From contig WNNJ02000639.1 of NCBI GenBank assembly GCA_012934845.2, positions 1 through 64,000 of the forward strand: DNA of 64,000 bases, read 5' to 3'. The stretch's first letter is position 1. Each line of letters starts with the position of its first letter. This DNA is from Pomphorhynchus laevis (taxonomy: Eukaryota > Acanthocephala > Palaeacanthocephala > Echinorhynchida > Pomphorhynchidae). The translations under genes and the position numbers were made by a program. Shown here one piece after another: positions 32,121-44,345 of this stretch. The notes under the pieces are model-generated. The model had not been told where the DNA came from. It saw nothing but the letters and a program-made list of their open reading frames with translations, and did not search any database.

Positions 32121-33770
32121 ATTTAGTCCGGCTAAACTTTTGAATTTATTCTAATCAAAAAGTTTCATAGTTTGATTTATTTACACAAATGCGTTATTTA
32201 AAAATAAAAACATATTATTAATTTATTATTAAATTATTTTGTATTATTTTTATTATATTTACTAATTTATTATTAATAACTGAAATTATTATATAAATAA
32301 CAATGCGTTTATCATCGGGCGATTAAACAAGATTATTATTTATTATATAAATAATGCAAAATATATAAAATAAAATGCAAAATATTATAGAATATTATAG
32401 AATAGTCTTAATTATATGTATATTAAAGTATATTATTATGAATACACTTTATAAACACAAAAATCTTTATTCGATAAATTTTTGATTTCATAACATTATT
32501 CTGTATTCGAAAATGTTTATAATTTATATTTTTGAAATTTGTTGTTTTCGCAAACAAGAAAAATGTTTTTAAATAAGAAACGGTCTATGAAATAATAACC
32601 AAATATTGAAGCATCCGATCTTTAGATAAACGCATTTTGTGGATACGCGTTTTGAAACGAAATGTGTATCTGATTGAATATTAAGGAAAGCCTAAATCTA
32701 AAATTTTGAAAATCTTTAAATAATTATTTGAAATCAATTTTCAGAATCTTTCATTATTCCATTATCGACCAATATTATCGGTATTAACGCAAAAAGTATA
32801 ATTGCAAGAAATAATAAATCAAATTTGCTGAAATTTCTTGCATAAACTCTTTGTGGAAAATTTGATTTATAAAAGCAACTAGTTAGTATAAAACAACAAA
32901 TTAGTAGATAATTTAATATACAGTATCAAATGCGGTTTAATTTCTTTTATTTAATCAACGTTTGCGAATTAATTCTTAAATACCTGCATCGGCACTGATG
33001 CTCGAGGGGCTCATTTTGTATAGATTTTGATACTCTTGAAAATTTTTCAACGTTGTTTGCCTATTTTGAAGATGCAATATGTCTGCGGCAGAAAACATGA
33101 TTATACAGATAAATCAATTTCCACTCTCGTTGTAATTTAAGTAACCAAATTATACCAGCAAATTTCGTTTCAACATTGTATAATATGAGAGTTTCTTGTT
33201 TTCAATTCACCAATCAAAATCGCATTTCCATAATAGTGCACAACACACAGCTATTGGCCAATCGCTGCTGTGCAGATGAAACTAACTACTTTTTTAAATT
33301 CAATTTCAATATAGCTTTTGGAAAAGCTTCAAGATTGGGTGGATAATAAAGTAAGCGTATTTTAATAAGCTATTCATGTCAAAGCTACATTTTCAAATTA
33401 CAAATTTCGCGATCGATGTAAGTAAAGAAACAATCTTGCACGAACTGATGATTTACAATATTCTTACAGTGGTATTACTCGGATACAATTTAAAAACTAA
33501 AAACGCTGTTAACAATGTAAAAAGTGTTCGAAAGAAAATATCTTCATCAAAACGGAAGTCATTGCTTTGTAGTTTCTAACTTATCCCGAACATCTTCTAA
33601 CAATAAAGTCGCTTTATAAACACGTAATAGATTGTTTTTGTAACAATATTTAAATGTTTTTAATTACGAATTGTTCTATATTTTAGCAAAATAAATTATA
33701 GACAAAATATAGTATATGGTTTAACCCTATTCATGTTAATATAGCAATGCATGCAATTATGTGTTCTTAA
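32121..33770. other. AT-rich interval without recognised features
   Basis: Short ORFs only, without family resemblance. Nothing else seen. Confidence 0.6.
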
Positions 33771-33774
33771 TCCT

Positions 33775-34135
33775 TGATTATAGGTCGAGGTATAGTGGTC
33801 AAAACCTGATATCAGTTCATCATGATAACCTCTAATTTTTATTTGAATACACCATATTTGATATTAATTTTAATATCAAATTAATAAATCATTAATAAAT
33901 CAAAAATCAAGGTTTGGCCCAGCTGCTGTGTTGAGTAGAGGAATACGGACCGAAACTTCATAGCATAGCAGTTCCACATGATGATCTCTAATCCTTATTC
34001 TGATACATTGTCTGATATTTATTAGTCATTCATAAAAATTGACTTTTATTTTAATTTCAATTTTTAATTATAACTTGTTATAATAATAAATTGTAAAAAA
34101 TCTTATAACAATTATTTAATATTTCGAATATAACA
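33775..34135 (+). repeat. PTR copies 8 and 9
   Basis: A diverged box-block fragment (33775-33865) is followed by a second copy (33908-34135) with GACCGAAACTTCATAGCATA, ATGATGATCTCTAATCC and part of the tail. Confidence 0.7.
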
Positions 34136-34189
34136 TTATAATAATCATATAAAATTATATTCTAAATAATAAACGTTCCTTCTTCAATA

Positions 34190-34650
34190 TCTTTTGTTTC
34201 TTGTGGCTTGTCCGACTTTGAAGGGATAACCCATTCTTTCAGCGGACCATGGTCATCGAATGAATCTTTGAAATATACCAGCCCACACGTCAAATCTGGA
34301 CGTCCAATTGAAGTATGGAAGCCATAGCTCGCCGGAGATCGAATGCGTTCGCAAGAGCGTCGTCTGCACGGTGCGGCTATATTCAGCCCAGCTCCAATGC
34401 CATTATCATTTCTCTGACAAGTCTGTATGAAGGCATTTCAATTAGATTAAGACGTTTGATTGACGGGGAAATCGTATCGTCGCAGGCTGGAGGCACTACG
34501 GAATGAAGAAGCAGAACTCCAACAGAACTCGTCCTGCCTGATAGATCAGTGGGGTCGTTAGATATGTTGATCACACATTCGTCGTTTGAGAAAAATCGCA
34601 TTTCTGGATCATCACATGGTCCCAATTCCTTTTCCAGAAGAGGTCGCCCA
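34190..34650 (-). pseudogene. Degenerate coding-like island, unassigned
   Basis: About 460 bp with much higher G+C than its surroundings and an 80-residue minus-strand segment (34625-34383). Frames continue past stops on both sides, which suggests a decayed mobile-element gene. I do not recognise the protein. Family R is a possibility only because of similar base composition. Confidence 0.35.
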
Positions 34651-34869
34651 ATATATAAAATTTTATATTATAATAAATATAGTATAAATAAATTATATAT
34701 TATAATAAATATTTAATAATATAATATATTATATTATAAAATGTTGATAAAAATATTAAATTATTCATAATTATTTATTATTATTTATTTATCATATTTA
34801 TTTATTATTATTTTTTTTAAATAATATATTTTTTTTTATTTTTTTATTTTTTTAATTATTATTTAATAA

Positions 34870-34992
34870 AAAAATAATTATTTTTAAAATCTTATACAAC
34901 AGTTATTTATTATTTAATTATGTGAATTTTCTTTATCATTGTTTTTAAATTATAAATAATATAAAATACGTAGATTCAGTTAGCTGATTATA
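34870..34992 (+). repeat. PTR copy 10 (tail only)
   Basis: AAAATCTTATACAACAGTTA to ACGTAGATTCAGTTAGCTGA. Confidence 0.65.
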
Positions 34993-35214
34993 TTATGTAT
35001 AAAATACATAATTTTAAATAAAATTTATTCGTTATTATATATAACTTATTATATAACTTATATTTCATTTGAACTAAATTTATTGTAAAAAAACTAGATT
35101 TATTTTTGAATTATCAAATATTTTTACCAACTCTTTATAAGTTTGATCAATCTTCTAACATTTAAAACGAGCACGACTTGGATTCAATTCGAGATAGAAA
35201 TTTTATAAGTAACA

Positions 35215-35477
35215 AAAACAGGGGACAAAACCAGATAACATAGCAGTTTTTCCTGATGACCTCTAATCCTTATTCGAATACATCGTCTGTTATTTATTAG
35301 TCAATTCATAAAAATGACTTTTATTTTAAATTTCAATTTTAAATTTAAACTTGATTTAAATTGTAAAAATCTTATAACAATTATTTATTTTGTTATTTAA
35401 TTATTAAATTTTGATTTAGCATTATTATGTTTCGTTTATTTTATAATTATATTAAATACGTAGACTCAGTTAGCTGA
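35215..35477 (+). repeat. PTR copy 11
   Basis: Boxes and tail to ACGTAGACTCAGTTAGCTGA. The last bases form an inverted repeat (TACGTAGACTCA / TGAGTCTACGTA) at the junction with the following RT fragment, as if two constant ends had met head to head. Confidence 0.85.
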
Positions 35478-35479
35478 GT

Positions 35480-35863
35480 CTACGTATCGTCGAAAATGGT
35501 ATGAAAGACTTGAGTTCTCCAATAGGTAATGATGACTACGTTAAACAGTTTGTCACATCTTAATATAATTAATCTCACATCATCTGGAAAATTCTTACTG
35601 ATCGCGTTGACGAAGGAATTCCGGTTCAGCGTGTTAAAAGCATTAGCCAAGTCGATTTTAGCCCAAACCCAATTAACATCTTGATCATGAAGTTGTTGTA
35701 GCCGACGTGCTTGATGTACTATCTGTTCCATTCCGTTTGGCGTCGCTACACCGAGCTGGTGCGGATGGAGGGATTCGGCAAATCGCTGTCGAAGTTTGGA
35801 GCAAATACACTTAGCGCAAAGACGACGTAATGTCTCCCCAATGGCAATGGGGCGGATCCCTCT
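35480..35863 (-). pseudogene. Family-R reverse transcriptase fragment R6
   Basis: GIRPIAIGETLRRLCAKCIC, SLHPHQLGVATPNGMEQIVH and VWAKIDLANAFNTLNRNSFV show the template-grip region and motif A of the family-R RT. It is better conserved than R1 in this part (RPIAIGETLRRL). Motifs B and C are absent. Bounded on both sides by PTR sequence. Confidence 0.8.
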
Positions 35864-36690
35864 GATACATCGTCTGTTATTTATTAGTCGATTTATAAAA
35901 ATTGACTTTACTTTAAATTTCAATTTTTTATTTTAACTCTATAACTCAATTTTTTAACTCAATTTTATCACTACTATTAATTTATATCGTAAAGATGGCA
36001 TATTTGAATTTACAAGAAACATATTTTTGCATTAGCATTCATGCATACCATATAATAAAAATATAATACATTAAATAAAGAAATTTTAAAAAGTGTAACG
36101 ATATTGGTTTTCTTCAAAGTCATTTAAATAATTTAATAGATGCATATTTTAAACTAAGTTACTATTAAAACACCATTAAACAGAAAATAGTAAAATATAT
36201 AAAAAATCAATAATATAAAGAATAAATTTAAATCATTAGCGGAAATTTTTTATGGATAATAAATAATATACTTTGTATTAGAATAAGATACCATATAATC
36301 AAATTTCATCAGAGGAAATACGTCCGTAGCACGTATTTGGCTCCGCTGCTATGTTAGGTAGAGGAGTTACGGTCCGAAATCTGATAGCATAGCAGTTCCT
36401 CCTGATGACCTCTAATTCTTATTCTGATACATCGTCTGTTATTTATTAGTCGATTTATAAAAATTGACTTTACTTTAAATTTCAATTTTTTATTTTAACT
36501 CTATAACTCAATTTTTTAACTCAATTTTATTTAATATAACTCGATATTTTAATTCAATTTTTTATTTTACCTTTATATAAATCATAAAGGTCTTATAACA
36601 ATTACTTATTTTACTTTTTAATAATTAAATTTTGATTTAGCATTATTATGTTTTGTTTATTTTATAATTATATTAAGAACGAATTTAAGA
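35862..36690 (+). repeat. PTR copies 12 and 13, with a local duplication
   Basis: 35866-35966 is nearly identical to 36425-36526, including the unusual doubled CTCAATTTTTTAACTCAATT. The second copy (35972-36690) is long and includes the coding-like upstream part (TTGCATTAGCATTCATGCAT). The shared private changes show that one was copied from the other recently. Confidence 0.85.
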
Positions 36691-37189
36691 ACAAATTTAG
36701 TGATTGTTTGTTGCATCGTTTTTGAATGTCAATGGGCAATCAACAGAAGCGATATTTGTATTTGTTAATTTAAAGTGTTTTAATTATTGATTGCACAGGA
36801 AAGAGCAATTTTATTAAAAATAAATCGATTTTTTGATAGCTGACTGATATAACGCTTTTTATAAAAATCTTATATTTTATATAAAAATTAAATGATTTAG
36901 ATTTTTAAAACTAAACGGTTTAGTTTTAATAAAAACTGTTTTAAAGAATTGCGTTTTGTTGTGAATATTTGTTATATTCAAAAACAAATTTAACCAGTTT
37001 TTTAACCTAATACAAAGATTAGACTCCCGCAAATGGGCCTATAACTGGCATTTGCCAGTTAAGATTTGATGTTTTCTATATAGCGAGGCATTCGTAGACA
37101 TAATGAAGAAGTACGTGCAATCGAGAAACTTATCCTGTGTTTTAAAAGTACCAATACATCACTATATTGTTCTGATTTTGACCTAGAGA

Positions 37190-37441
37190 TTAATAAGACA
37201 ATTTTCTTGAGTAGCTTAAGAGCTCGCGGTCCAATTCCTCCGGATGTAGAAAAATTAACGGTACAAACTTGATTTCTTCAGCACTGATAATTCTTCCACC
37301 GTACTTGCTGTTCTTGCGTTTTTCATTCAAGTAAAAGGCGGTGCGAGGCGAACTGCTAGCATACGACGGAGCATGTACTGAGAAAACATTGAGGTTAAAA
37401 AATGTCCGCTTACATCGATTGTGAATATTTGTTCTGATCAT
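37190..37441 (-). pseudogene. Family-R C-terminal domain fragment R5
   Basis: CKRTFFNLNVFSVHAPSYAS, FYLNEKRKNSKYGGRIISAE and EIKFVPLIFL correspond to ERTFFDVRVFNPHA, EKR..YE.R and FVPLVFS of the family. Only about 80 codons remain, directly abutting a PTR copy at 37448. Confidence 0.65.
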
Positions 37442-37447
37442 GATAAT

Positions 37448-37640
37448 TCATAATGCTATGTTGGGTAGAAGAGTTAGGGGCCGACACCTGATAGCATAGC
37501 AGTTTTTCCTGATGACCTCTAATCCTTATTCGAATACATCGTCTGTTATTTATTAGTAAATTCATAAAAATGACTTTTATTTAAAATTTCAATTATTTAT
37601 TTTGACTTGATATGAATTATATAAAATCTTATAATTTTTA
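37448..37640 (+). repeat. PTR copy 14
   Basis: GCTATGTTGGGTAGAAGAGT through the tail, lacking the constant end. Confidence 0.8.
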
Positions 37641-37832
37641 AGATTTATAATTAATTATTATAATTATAAATATTATTATTATTAATTATTATTATTTATT
37701 AATTATTTTTCTTTCTTTAAAAAATATATTAATTATTAATTATTTATTAATTATTATTTATTAATTATTATTTATTTTTTATTATTTATAATTATTTGTC
37801 ATTATTGTTTATATAATTAAAATTAAAATTAT

Positions 37833-38345
37833 ATATTTAAAATTAAAATCAATTTTCATGATCTGACAAACAAATAACAAATGGTGTGTCAGAATAAAAA
37901 ATAGAGGTCATCGATTGCTCTTAAATTAACAATTTTATTTTTTTATAAAAATTGGCCTCTTAAATGTTTTCTGAAGATGCCAATCGCATTGGCGAAGATT
38001 CAAAAATAATACTATTTTCTTATATTTCTCGGAGAAAGAACCAACTAATGATATTTAAGTTATGTTTTAGTGGAAAGATGCCGTCCTTTATTTTTTATAA
38101 GAATAATAAAAACATGCTAATCACTAATAAATCAGATCAGCTCACTGATTCTACATATTTTATATTATTTATAAATTAAAAATAATGATTTATAAATAAG
38201 AAATAATTATGTAAGGTGTAAAACACTTTATATAAGGATAAAATATTTTATTAAAATTAAAATCAATTTTCATGAACTAACAAACAAATAACAAATGGTG
38301 TATCAGAATAAAAAATAGTGGTCATTAGGTAATCGATTGCTCTTA
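37833..38345 (-). repeat. PTR copies 15 and 16, duplicated with flank
   Basis: 37833-37955 and 38245-38370 share PTR sequence plus the same non-PTR flank (CGATTGCTCTTAAATTAACA). A segment larger than the repeat has therefore been duplicated about 420 bp apart. Confidence 0.7.
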
Positions 38346-38571
38346 AATTAACAATTTTATTTTTTTATATAAACATAATAAATCCATATATTTAATGATA
38401 CTTTTGTTCCTGCATTTCTTTGGAAATAAGTTCAATATCGGGATCTAGCCTCGTGATTCGTAACATTAATTGGTGTTCTAAATGAACATCAGTTGTTTTA
38501 GTATTTTATCCTTTGTCATATAGCCTCCCATTCCTAACTATATGCTTTATTTGATTCACTGCTATAAAGGG

Positions 38572-39100
38572 TCAACTTGCTGCTATGTTGGGTCGAGGAA
38601 TAAGGGCCGAAACCTGATAACAGAGCAGTTCCTCTCGATGACCTCTAATTCTTATTCTGATACATTTGTTATTTATTAGTCAATTCATAAAAATTGACTT
38701 TTATTTTAAGTTTCAATTTTTAATTTTAACCCGATATAAGTAATATAACAATTATTAAGTTATTTAAAATTATTTAATTAGATAGGTTTTAATTTTTTTA
38801 TTTTTATTTATCATTATGTTTAATTTATAAAGTAATATAATTAAATCAGCTAACTGAGTCTACGTATTTAATATAATTATAAAATAAACAAAACATAATA
38901 ATGCTAAATCAAAATTTAATAATTAAATATTAAAGATTGTTAAATCTTAAATTTAAATCTTGTTTTAAGATTTTTTAAACGTCATTTTTAAATCAAAATA
39001 TAAATTTCATTTTTATGAATTGACTAATAAATAACAGACGTTGTACCGTTTTGTATGAAATTTTATGTTTTGTATGAAATTTAATGTTTAATTTTAAATT
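38572..39100. repeat. PTR copies 17 (+) and 18 (-), constant ends facing
   Basis: The plus copy 38572-38845 runs into the minus copy 38846-39100 (AAATCAGCTAACTGAGTCTA). Copy 18 ends in an unusual flank, CGTTTTGTATGAAATTTTAT, shared with copy 20. Confidence 0.8.
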
Positions 39101-39127
39101 ATATATTCTTTAGTTTGATATCAGCTA

Positions 39128-39380
39128 ACTCGAATCAGCTAACTGAGTCTACGTATTTAATATAATTATAAAATAAACAAAACATAATAATGCTAAATCA
39201 AAATTTTATAATTAAATAATAAAATAAATAATTGTTTTAAGATTTTCTATAATTTAAATCAAGTTAAAAAAATGAAATTTAAAATAAACGTCATTTTTAT
39301 GAATTGAGTAATAAATAACAGACGTTGTATCAGAATAATAATTAGAGGTCATCAGGAGGAACTGCTATGCTATCAGGTTA
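39128..39380 (-). repeat. PTR copy 19
   Basis: From AGCTAACTGAGTCTACGTAT through the tail to CATCAGGAGGAACTGCTATG. Confidence 0.9.
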
Positions 39381-39535
39381 AAAAATTAAATATTTATTTA
39401 TTTTTTTAATTTTAAATATTTAAATTGGTGCTTGTTTCTCCCAAAAAAATTGGTCAGTTGAAAGAGTACTTACAATTCCGCTATTTTAGCACATTTTCAT
39501 TTTGCTACGACAAAGTCAGTATAACGGAAAAGATC

Positions 39536-39800
39536 CAAATCAGCTAACTGAGTCTACGTATTTAATATAATTATAAAATAAACGAAACATAATAATGCTA
39601 AATCAAAATTTAATAATTTAACATTAAAGATTGTTAAATCTTAAATTTAAATCTTGTTTTAAGATTTTTTAAACGTCATTTTTAAATCAAAATATAAATT
39701 TCATTTTTATGAATTGACTAATAAATAACAGACGTTGTACCGTTTTGTGTGAAATTTTATGTTTTGTATGAAATTTAATGTTTAATTTTAAATTTTATTT
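39536..39800 (-). repeat. PTR copy 20, near-identical to copy 18 with flank
   Basis: Shares the private tail variant (AAGATTGTTAAATCTTAAAT) and the non-PTR flank with 38846-39100, indicating a direct duplication about 690 bp apart. Confidence 0.85.
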
Positions 39801-41035
39801 AGAATTGATAAATTGCTGATTAAGGGAATTTTGACTTTCGTGTAAAGTTTAAAGTTTAAATTGAAAAATCAAATCAAGTTATCCTAGTCCATCAAGGTAC
39901 CAGATTTTTTTAATTTCAGGCAAACTGAAAATAAAAATCTGTATCGAGATTAAAAAACTGTATTATTTAACTATTTCTGATCACATTAGCTTGAATCACA
40001 TTACCAATCGTGTAATTTCAGTCAATCAAACGTCAAGTGGTATGCTCCACATATGGTATCACTCCATACTTGAGAATCAAAATGTAACCACAACTTGCGA
40101 CTGTTCATACTCTTAACAAGTCAGTTGGGAAAGAAATAATTAAATTTGTGAAGTGTTGTAAATATGTTTGCAAATAACAAATGATCATCTACTGTAGATG
40201 GAGTATAAAAATAAAAATAAACAATGTGAATGCAGGGAATACACATCGTAAATTAAGCAGACAAGTGCTTTGCTAACACTGTATTTATTACTGCTTATAC
40301 CTTACGGTTTATAACATTTAAAACTTACCATTGAAACATATATTTCAAACAATTAATTAAGAACAAGATTGAACAAAATATGCGTCAATATGACTCATGT
40401 TCCAATATGTTCATCATAACTTCCCGACATTAAAACTGCGACAATAACAGCAGAAATGTAAAAAGAAAACTACAGCTCTACAAAAACAGAACAATCAATT
40501 GATGTGTTCCAATAACAATTATTATTCTACGATAAGTTTGAATACTAACATTTAATTTTTAATATTTATAAAATATTTTATTTTGTGATTTTGTTTTTTG
40601 TCTTTTCTTTTTGTTTTTTAAATGTGTGTTAATTTTTTGTTTTTCTGTATTTTCTTTTTCTAAGTAGAAAGTATGGTACATCAATGCTTGTACTTTTGCA
40701 TAAATGATAAAAAGGTAAATTTTGTGAACATTTTACTGTAATCATGATGATAGCATGATATATTGAAATATTTAATATTTTAAAGAAGGGAAAACTATTT
40801 TCTTTTTTGTTCCAACAAAACTACATATTCATCTACATTTTATATCTATACGATCTTTGATAAACCAATATTAGTAGATATTAGATAATAATATCAATTT
40901 TATTACAATTATTTAAAAGATATAATTAGTTATTAGTTATAATATTATTAATATTATAAATATTAATAATATTTATTATTAATAATAATAAATATTATAA
41001 ATTATTATAAATGATTTAATACAAAATTATCAAGA
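39801..41035. other. AT-rich interval without recognised features
   Basis: Moderately complex sequence at 39960-40500, then A/T-rich. No supported ORF or repeat. Confidence 0.6.
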
Positions 41036-41276
41036 TGCAAGTAATAATTGTGGTGTATAGATGCTCTCAAAACCAGCGGTTCGCTTTGTTGTTCTTAGAT
41101 ATCTCCAGTAAAAACCATCAATTTATAAATTAATGGTAGTTTTAATTGATGTTTATTTCATATCTAGCTATATACCTTCTTTATCATTAATATTGGTTTT
41201 GTTAAGAATAAGGCTTTCTGAATAAATTTGTTTACTAATTGAATAAAAATTATTAGAATTAAATATACATATATCA

Positions 41277-41943
41277 TCAATGTATCGAAACATATTTCAT
41301 ATATTTATATTGTTTAGATTTAGTTTTTACAGAGTTATAAAGAAATTCATATTCTATAAAGCTTAAAAATAAGTCAGCAATAATTGGGCTACTATTACCT
41401 CCCGTTGGAACACCTTTTACTTGTCTAAATATAGATGTCCCTACTTTTAAATAATTTTGATTTATCAAAATATTTAAGGATTTTATTAATTCAATTTTAT
41501 CCATATATTTATATTTATTTGAGTGTTTAATTTTTGTTAGATAGGCGTTATAATTATTATAACATATATATGTATATCTTTTTCCGAATATAAGGTTAAT
41601 TAATTTTACTAACGCTTCTTTAATATCTACTAAATCTAGATTTGTATAAAGCGTACTAAAATCGTATGTATTTATATTTTGAAAATTTATTCCTTTTGTC
41701 TGTTCTAAAAATTCTTTTGTAGAATTAATACTGAAATAGTGTTTTATACCAGTATTAATTTCGATTACATTACAATATTTTTAAAGTATGCTTTAATTAC
41801 TTTAAGTATTTTATTCATATAGACAGAAAGTGGTTTTAATGTACATTTAAACGCACTACATATGAGCCTAGGTTTTATTAGATTTTTATGTAATTTTGGA
41901 TTCCAACATAATATAGGTATAGTTTTATTATCTAATTCAACCT
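41277..41943 (-). CDS. Naiad RT palm
   Basis: ILYWNPKLHKNPIKPRLICS (template grip), INTYDFSTLYTNLD (motif A), QVKGVPTGGNSSPIIADLFL (motif B; residues 28-47 of segment 41504-41277) and, at about 41290-41270, FRYIDDICIFN (motif C). The GG in PTGGNSSP replaces the MG of PLE-1. Confidence 0.8.
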
Positions 41944-42720
41944 TTATACCTTTTTATCCATTATAGAACAGTGACTTGTAATAATTGTTTCTAAACTCAA
42001 CTCACTACGTTCATATGTTGGATTTACATTTAAATCATTAGAATTAACCTCTTTCATTAGTATATCATAATAAAGCTTTTTGCATATGAAGACAAAGTTA
42101 TTACTAGCTTTATCAATAGTTGTTATTATATAGTTATCCTTTAATTTAGTAAGTTTTTTATACATATCTTTATTAATTTTATCTTTCCTTTTATAATTGT
42201 TTGTTATTTTCATTTTATTTTTAATTTTATCAAATATATAATTTTTCCAAATGTTTATCTTAGATATATTCGAGCTTTCACTATTAATCAGCTTACTAAA
42301 GTAATCATTTAAGTTATTATATAACGAATTGTATATTTTATTTTTGTCGTTGTTATTATTTAATCTATATTTATACCCTTTTGATAGCAGCTTTCTTAAT
42401 TCATAATTTTCAATTAATTCTAGATTATGGGTACATATGTGTTCATTTATTTTATCAAAACTAAGACTTTTACAATTGCATTCTGTTTCCATTATGTTTT
42501 TGATGTTATCGTTACATATTGATTTTAATTCTTTATTATAATTACAAATTTTTCGTCCTAATGGTGGTAGGAGTTTATACCTTATTTTAGGAATATATTT
42601 ACTTAAATCTGACCTTATTATTTCTTTACTTTTAGAATTATTTAAAAGTCCTGCTATATTTATGTTATCTATACATTTATTAATGAAGTTTATGGTTAAT
42701 GTATATTTTCTATTGTTATT
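41944..42720 (-). CDS. Naiad N-terminal RT domain and fingers
   Basis: LLNNSKSKEIIRSDLSKYIP, KIRYKLLPPLGRKICNYNKE, then METECNCKSLSFDKINEHIC and NLELIENYELRKLLSKGYKY, the PLE pre-RT block (usual form HI.T.DL..I.N..LR.LL.KG..Y). It continues with DNYIITTIDKASNNFVFICK, the first RT finger block. The 182-residue segment 42492-41944 is open. Confidence 0.8.
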   Translation of the reverse strand, partial: NNNRKYTLTINFINKCIDNINIAGLLNNSKSKEIIRSDLSKYIPKIRYKLLPPLGRKICNYNKELKSICNDNIKNIMETECNCKSLSFDKINEHICTHNLELIENYELRKLLSKGYKYRLNNNNDKNKIYNSLYNNLNDYFSKLINSESSNISKINIWKNYIFDKIKNKMKITNNYKRKDKINKDMYKKLTKLKDNYIITTIDKASNNFVFICKKLYYDILMKEVNSNDLNVNPTYERSELSLETIITSHCSIMDKKV

Positions 42721-42816
42721 ATTTACATTTATTGTACGATTATAGTATTTTGTATTACAATAACTGTCTATTATACAACTTAGCCTATCATAGTCGTTAA
42801 TTAATTTTTGATTTAT

Positions 42817-43340
42817 TCAACATTTGATATCGTTCGAAAAACTTCTTATATTTACATAAAGATCTTTTAGCTTATTATCACTTAAAAGTTGTTTTAATAT
42901 TTCTAATTGTTTATTTATATACATATCTTTTTTAATATTTTTAACTCTATTTTTCCTATTCCTTTTATCACCATGACTTCTTGGTTTGCGTTTAACCGGA
43001 TTATTATAATATAGTTGTTTATTATGTATTATACTACTTCTGCCAATTCCTTGTACCACGTCATTCAATCCTAATGGGTACATGGAATTAAGCGTTTTAA
43101 TCCAAAAATCTTCTTTTTCTAATAGTTTTTGATTTAATATTGAAATGTTTTCTTCGATAATATGTTCTAAAATAAATAATTTACAGTTTTTAATATCATG
43201 TCCTATTAATCTCATATGTTTATGAAATATTGTTTGACTATTATGCTGTATATTGTATGTGTTGCCTAAACCTAGCTTTTAACATTTGATATGTTTTTCC
43301 TATATATTGCAATCCACATGTACATTGTATTAGATACAAT
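42817..43340 (-). CDS. Naiad GIY-YIG endonuclease domain
   Basis: CTCGLQYIGKTYQ (YIGKT codons about 43310-43293), then FRQHIYNIQHNSQTIFHKHM, ILNQKLLEKEDFWIKTLNSM and YPLGLNDVVQGIGRSSIIHN. The catalytic Tyr of YIGKT, the R-Q-H histidine region and the Glu of LEKEDFWIKTLN fit a GIY-YIG nuclease of the Naiad kind. A basic tail (KRKPRSHGDKRNRKNRVK) follows. It is joined through a linker to the RT in the same orientation. Confidence 0.8.
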
Positions 43341-43554
43341 ACAACTGCGGCATTTCACTTACAATTATTATTAATATCTAATGAAAAACATTTGTTTGTC
43401 GTATTACTTACGATACAATTATTATTTATAACATCACAAACTATACAATTTTTTCTGTTACATTTGAAAGATCTAAAATTAAAATCATTAGCACTTACAT
43501 ATTTTCCAATATTGTTGAGTACATGTAACTTTTAAGTCATAATTTTTAACGTTG

Positions 43555-43690
43555 CTTTTTCGGTGTCGCCACCAAGTTTAGTTGACTCAGACTAAACTTA
43601 CAACGGGTCATCCAGCAGCATCTGACAGGGGGCTGCCCTGCTTAAGGCGGTTGATAGTCAAATTGCGGTTTTAAATAAAAGTTATACAAG
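43555..43690. other. GC-richer island with a hairpin, unassigned
   Basis: Contains AAGTTTAGT...ACTAAACTT (43573-43598) and GC-rich DNA. It is probably a scrap of an unidentified element. Confidence 0.3.
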
Positions 43691-43825
43691 ATCATGTAGA
43701 AGATATAATACAAAACCTACTTAGTCCTGCCTTGTTATTTTGTCATTGAATACAAATTATGTCTATTTATCTTTATTAGATAGTAATGGCGAAATATAGA
43801 TATGTTTGCACCAATGCGTGATTGA

Positions 43826-44345
43826 ATTAAATCAGCTAACTGAGTCTACGTATTGTTATATAATTATAAAATAAACAAAACATAATAATGCTAAATCAAA
43901 ATTTAATAATTAAATAATAAAATTAATAATTGTTTTTAGATTTTCTATAATTTTAATCAAGTTAAAAAATAAAAATAAAAAATAAAATTTAAAATAAACG
44001 TCATTTTTATGAATTGACTAATAAATAACAGGCGTTGTATCAGAATAAGAATTAGAGGTCATCAGGAGGAACTGCTATGCTATCAGGTTTCGGCCCCTAA
44101 CTCCTCTACCCAACATAGCAGCGGGGCCAAATACATGCTAATGATGTATTTCCTCTGAAATAACTATCTAGTATCTTATTCTAATGCAAAGTATATTATT
44201 TATTATTCATCCATAAAAATTTGCCACTTAAGAGTTTAAATTTATTCTTTATATTATTGTGTTGATTTATATATTTTACTATTTTCTGCTTGATGTTATT
44301 TTTATAGTAACCTAGTTTAAAATAGGTTAAAATAACCTAGTTTAA
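43826..44345 (-). repeat. PTR copy 21, long
   Basis: Runs from AATCAGCTAACTGAGTCTAC through tail and boxes to the upstream AT-rich part (TTTTATAGTAACCTAGTTTA). It is closely related to copy 7 and is the best minus-oriented copy. Confidence 0.9.

Larger units (their letters stand above)
41036..43520 (-). mobile_element. Naiad-type (domain-permuted) Penelope-like element N3, best copy
   Basis: On the minus strand the order is: Cys cluster KCNRKNCIVC (about 43470-43440), GIY-YIG endonuclease (about 43330-42990), a linker, N-terminal RT domain, RT fingers, then RT palm with GVPTGGNSSP and YIDD (41504-41270). The nuclease comes before the RT, the reverse of PLE-1. This is the diagnostic layout of the Naiad/Chlamys clade. 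The RT thumb and 3' end are missing at about 41040. The copy is in several frames but long parts are open. At least five further fragments of the family are in this window. Confidence 0.85.

Noticed and set aside
34190-34650. Host exon on the minus strand
   Set aside because: Stops on both sides, no splice signals supporting an exon, and surrounded by PTR; kept only as an unassigned degenerate island.
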